Source: Halanaerobiaceae bacterium
GTDB lineage: Bacteria; Bacillota_F; Halanaerobiia; Halanaerobiales; CSSED10-376
Assembly: GCA_003557445.1 (NCBI GenBank)
Contig: PWOK01000148.1
Coordinates: forward strand, 1 to 5,873
Length of the DNA: 5,873 bases
Reading direction: 5' to 3'
In this document: positions 4,070 through 5,873 of the stretch, in pieces
How positions within the stretch are numbered: position 1 is the stretch's first letter
Layout of the letters: every line of letters begins with the position of its first letter
The notes under the pieces: generated by a model
The model's input: only the letters and a program-made list of their open reading frames with translations
The model's database searches: none
What the model was told of the DNA's origin: nothing
Program-made: the position numbers and the translations under genes

Positions 4070-5873
4070 TTAAGTTAACACAGATAATTTAAAAAATACT
4101 GCTCCAGTTAAATATATTAAAATCCCAAATATTAAGGTAACATTAAAACCATACATTAAAGCCAGTACAAGAGAAAACACTCCACCAATAATTGCACCCA
4201 TACTATCAACTCCCCAATAATAAGGAATTAATTCATGCTGACCTTTTTTTCTTAAACTATTTAATGCCATTGGAAAAGGCACCCCCATTAAAAAACCCAG
4301 AGGTAAAAGCAAAAGTATAACAATCATTATTTTTAACCATAAATCAAAAGAAAAGGCCCATATTGATATCCAATCAATAATAAATATATTAATTAAACTT
4401 AATCCTGCTATATATATCAAGGGATTTCTCCCATTAAAAATATTTGTTGTAGACTGAGTTAAACTACCCACACCGGCTCCAACCAATAAAACCATCAGAA
4501 TAGTAACCAGAGAAATAGTAGGATGTTCTAAAAATAAGGTAAATTTCTGCATTAAAGCAATTTCCAGAATCATAAACCCGGAACCAATTAAAGTAAACAG
4601 TGAAAAATAACTAAAAAACCTTTTATTATTTAATTTAAAAAATCCCAGAAAGAAAAAGAAAAATAATAAAATAAAACCTGTAACCAGCAACAAAAATATA
4701 CTTAAAGGTATCCCCTGATTAAAATTATAGAAAAATGGTTTATTATCAGTTGCTGGAGAAACATTAAGAGGTATTTCTTTCATTGCTTCTTCTAAAGTTA
4801 AATTACTATTAATCAATTGATCGAGAACATTTATATTGGCTTTTCCAGATAAATGTAAAGGAATAAGTCCATTATCCCTTATTAATTTATCTGCTTTTTT
4901 TATTTTAGAATTATTAAATGTATCCGGCATTATCATTAATAAGGGATACATTAGATGGTCAGAATTATGGATAAAGCTTTGAGGTTGTACAGCTGCTATA
5001 ATTTTATTGGATATATCATCATAATCAAATCCCTGTTCCTTAAAGTGCTCAATTACAGTAAATAGCATTTTCAAGAAATCATCTTGTGAATGAAGTAAAT
5101 AACTTATCTGACCCCCGGCATTTAAATTGCTAATATAATCAGCCAGTGCTTCTTTAGTATAAATGAAATTTTCAGAAAGGGCATTAGGCATACTATCTCT
5201 AATATCATTCATAACCAAAGATAAATATATTTGATCATATTTATTATCAGTCTGACGTATATAGGTTCTTCCATCTCCTATAACAGTTTTTATTTGAGGT
5301 AAATTATAAAGATTTCCTGTATATTCAGCCATTTCTTTTTGTGCTTCAACTGAACCCTGGTTAATTTCAATAGCAGTAATTTCTTCAACCCCCGCAAGTA
5401 AAGCATAAAGTAATTCTTCCCCACCACCAGGTCCAATCATAGCTATATTATTAGGTTGATTTAATTCCAGTGCTAAATATCCAATCCTTCTTTTGAGATA
5501 TTCCAGGTCTTCATATTCCTGATATTTAATAATCCGGGATAAAGAACCACCATTCATAGCAATCATTTTTTGATAGGGATTACTATCAATCCTTACAACA
5601 TCTGTCCGGGAAAAGAAATCCCAGGATGTATATACCATTTCCTCTCCATAGTTAAAAATTTGAGCATGTGGACTGGTTTTATATCCTGAAAAATTATTTT
5701 CATATAAATCAACCATACCATTATTTCCTGCAAAAAATATTATCAAAATAATAACAGTTATAATTTTAGCTTTTTTTGTTTTTGATAAAACCAGTGCCAG
5801 TGATATAATAACCATAAAAGAAATTATTATTGCCTGTACTGTGCCTAAATAATTCATTAATAAAACAGATCCC
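4070..5873 (-). CDS. Membrane protein with spermidine-synthase-like domain, partial (N-terminus beyond right edge)
   Basis: Large integral membrane protein with a central nucleotide-binding domain of the spermidine synthase/methyltransferase fold. Residues are counted from the ATG at 5857. That ATG has no ribosome site, and the frame stays open to the edge (GSVLL before MNYLG). NYLG matches the Y-LG-A segment that follows several N-terminal helices in membrane-bound members, so the true start lies outside. After helices at about 7-24 and 31-45 comes the Rossmann part: glycine loop MIGPGGGEELL (140-150), acidic AIEIN (E164) and GDGR (194-197). The segment YDQIYLSLVMND (207-218) lacks the catalytic Asp pattern of true spermidine synthases, so spermidine formation is doubtful. 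PATDNKPFFY (368-377), frequent in this membrane family, precedes about seven C-terminal helices (384-592). The substrate is unknown. It leads the visible operon, 27 bases before the SHOCT-type gene. Confidence 0.88.
   Translation of the reverse strand, partial: GSVLLMNYLGTVQAIIISFMVIISLALVLSKTKKAKIITVIILIIFFAGNNGMVDLYENNFSGYKTSPHAQIFNYGEEMVYTSWDFFSRTDVVRIDSNPYQKMIAMNGGSLSRIIKYQEYEDLEYLKRRIGYLALELNQPNNIAMIGPGGGEELLYALLAGVEEITAIEINQGSVEAQKEMAEYTGNLYNLPQIKTVIGDGRTYIRQTDNKYDQIYLSLVMNDIRDSMPNALSENFIYTKEALADYISNLNAGGQISYLLHSQDDFLKMLFTVIEHFKEQGFDYDDISNKIIAAVQPQSFIHNSDHLMYPLLMIMPDTFNNSKIKKADKLIRDNGLIPLHLSGKANINVLDQLINSNLTLEEAMKEIPLNVSPATDNKPFFYNFNQGIPLSIFLLLVTGFILLFFFFFLGFFKLNNKRFFSYFSLFTLIGSGFMILEIALMQKFTLFLEHPTISLVTILMVLLVGAGVGSLTQSTTNIFNGRNPLIYIAGLSLINIFIIDWISIWAFSFDLWLKIMIVILLLLPLGFLMGVPFPMALNSLRKKGQHELIPYYWGVDSMGAIIGGVFSLVLALMYGFNVTLIFGILIYLTGAVFFKLSVLT

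Noticed and set aside
1..5873. CRISPR array, tRNA, rRNA, insertion sequence or riboswitch
   Set aside because: No regularly spaced repeats, no tRNA-like or rRNA segments, no transposase and no terminal inverted repeats were seen; nearly all of the window is coding.

Overview
The window is AT-rich, tightly packed, and every supported gene lies on the minus strand, so transcription runs from right to left. Strong AAGGAGG-type ribosome binding sites, TTG start use, short intergenic gaps and strong A/T codon preference point to a low-GC Firmicute (Bacillota). A Halanaerobiales-type anaerobe would fit, but no phylogenetic marker is present to prove it.

In transcription order, the right part (about 5873 to 2045) looks like one operon of envelope proteins. 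It holds: (1) a large membrane protein with a central spermidine-synthase-like Rossmann domain, whose N-terminus lies outside the window; (2) a small one-helix protein with a poly-Asn linker and a C-terminal SHOCT-type helix pair; (3) a 71-residue His/Met/Cys-rich two-helix protein resembling DUF2933; (4) an Lgt-like prolipoprotein diacylglyceryl transferase with an altered signature motif and an extra C-terminal helix; (5) a short one-helix membrane protein split by an apparent +1 frameshift; (6) a 93-residue exported protein with a CxxxC pair. Gaps are about 20-50 bases, each holding a Shine-Dalgarno sequence. A rho-independent terminator closes the unit.

The left part (1983 to 1) is a two-component system with its own extended -10 promoter directly after that terminator. 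It encodes an OmpR/PhoB-type response regulator (TTG start) overlapping by 8 bases a membrane sensor kinase that runs off the left edge.

The two halves may be linked. Just upstream of the exported-protein gene is a perfect 9-base direct repeat with 11-base period, the geometry bound by OmpR/PhoB-family regulators. It sits next to an extended -10 element and overlaps a perfect 8-base inverted repeat. The working model, which is inference, is an envelope or metal-stress module in which the kinase/regulator pair controls at least the small exported protein. Lgt variant, SHOCT and DUF2933-like genes side by side are the most unusual part of the layout.
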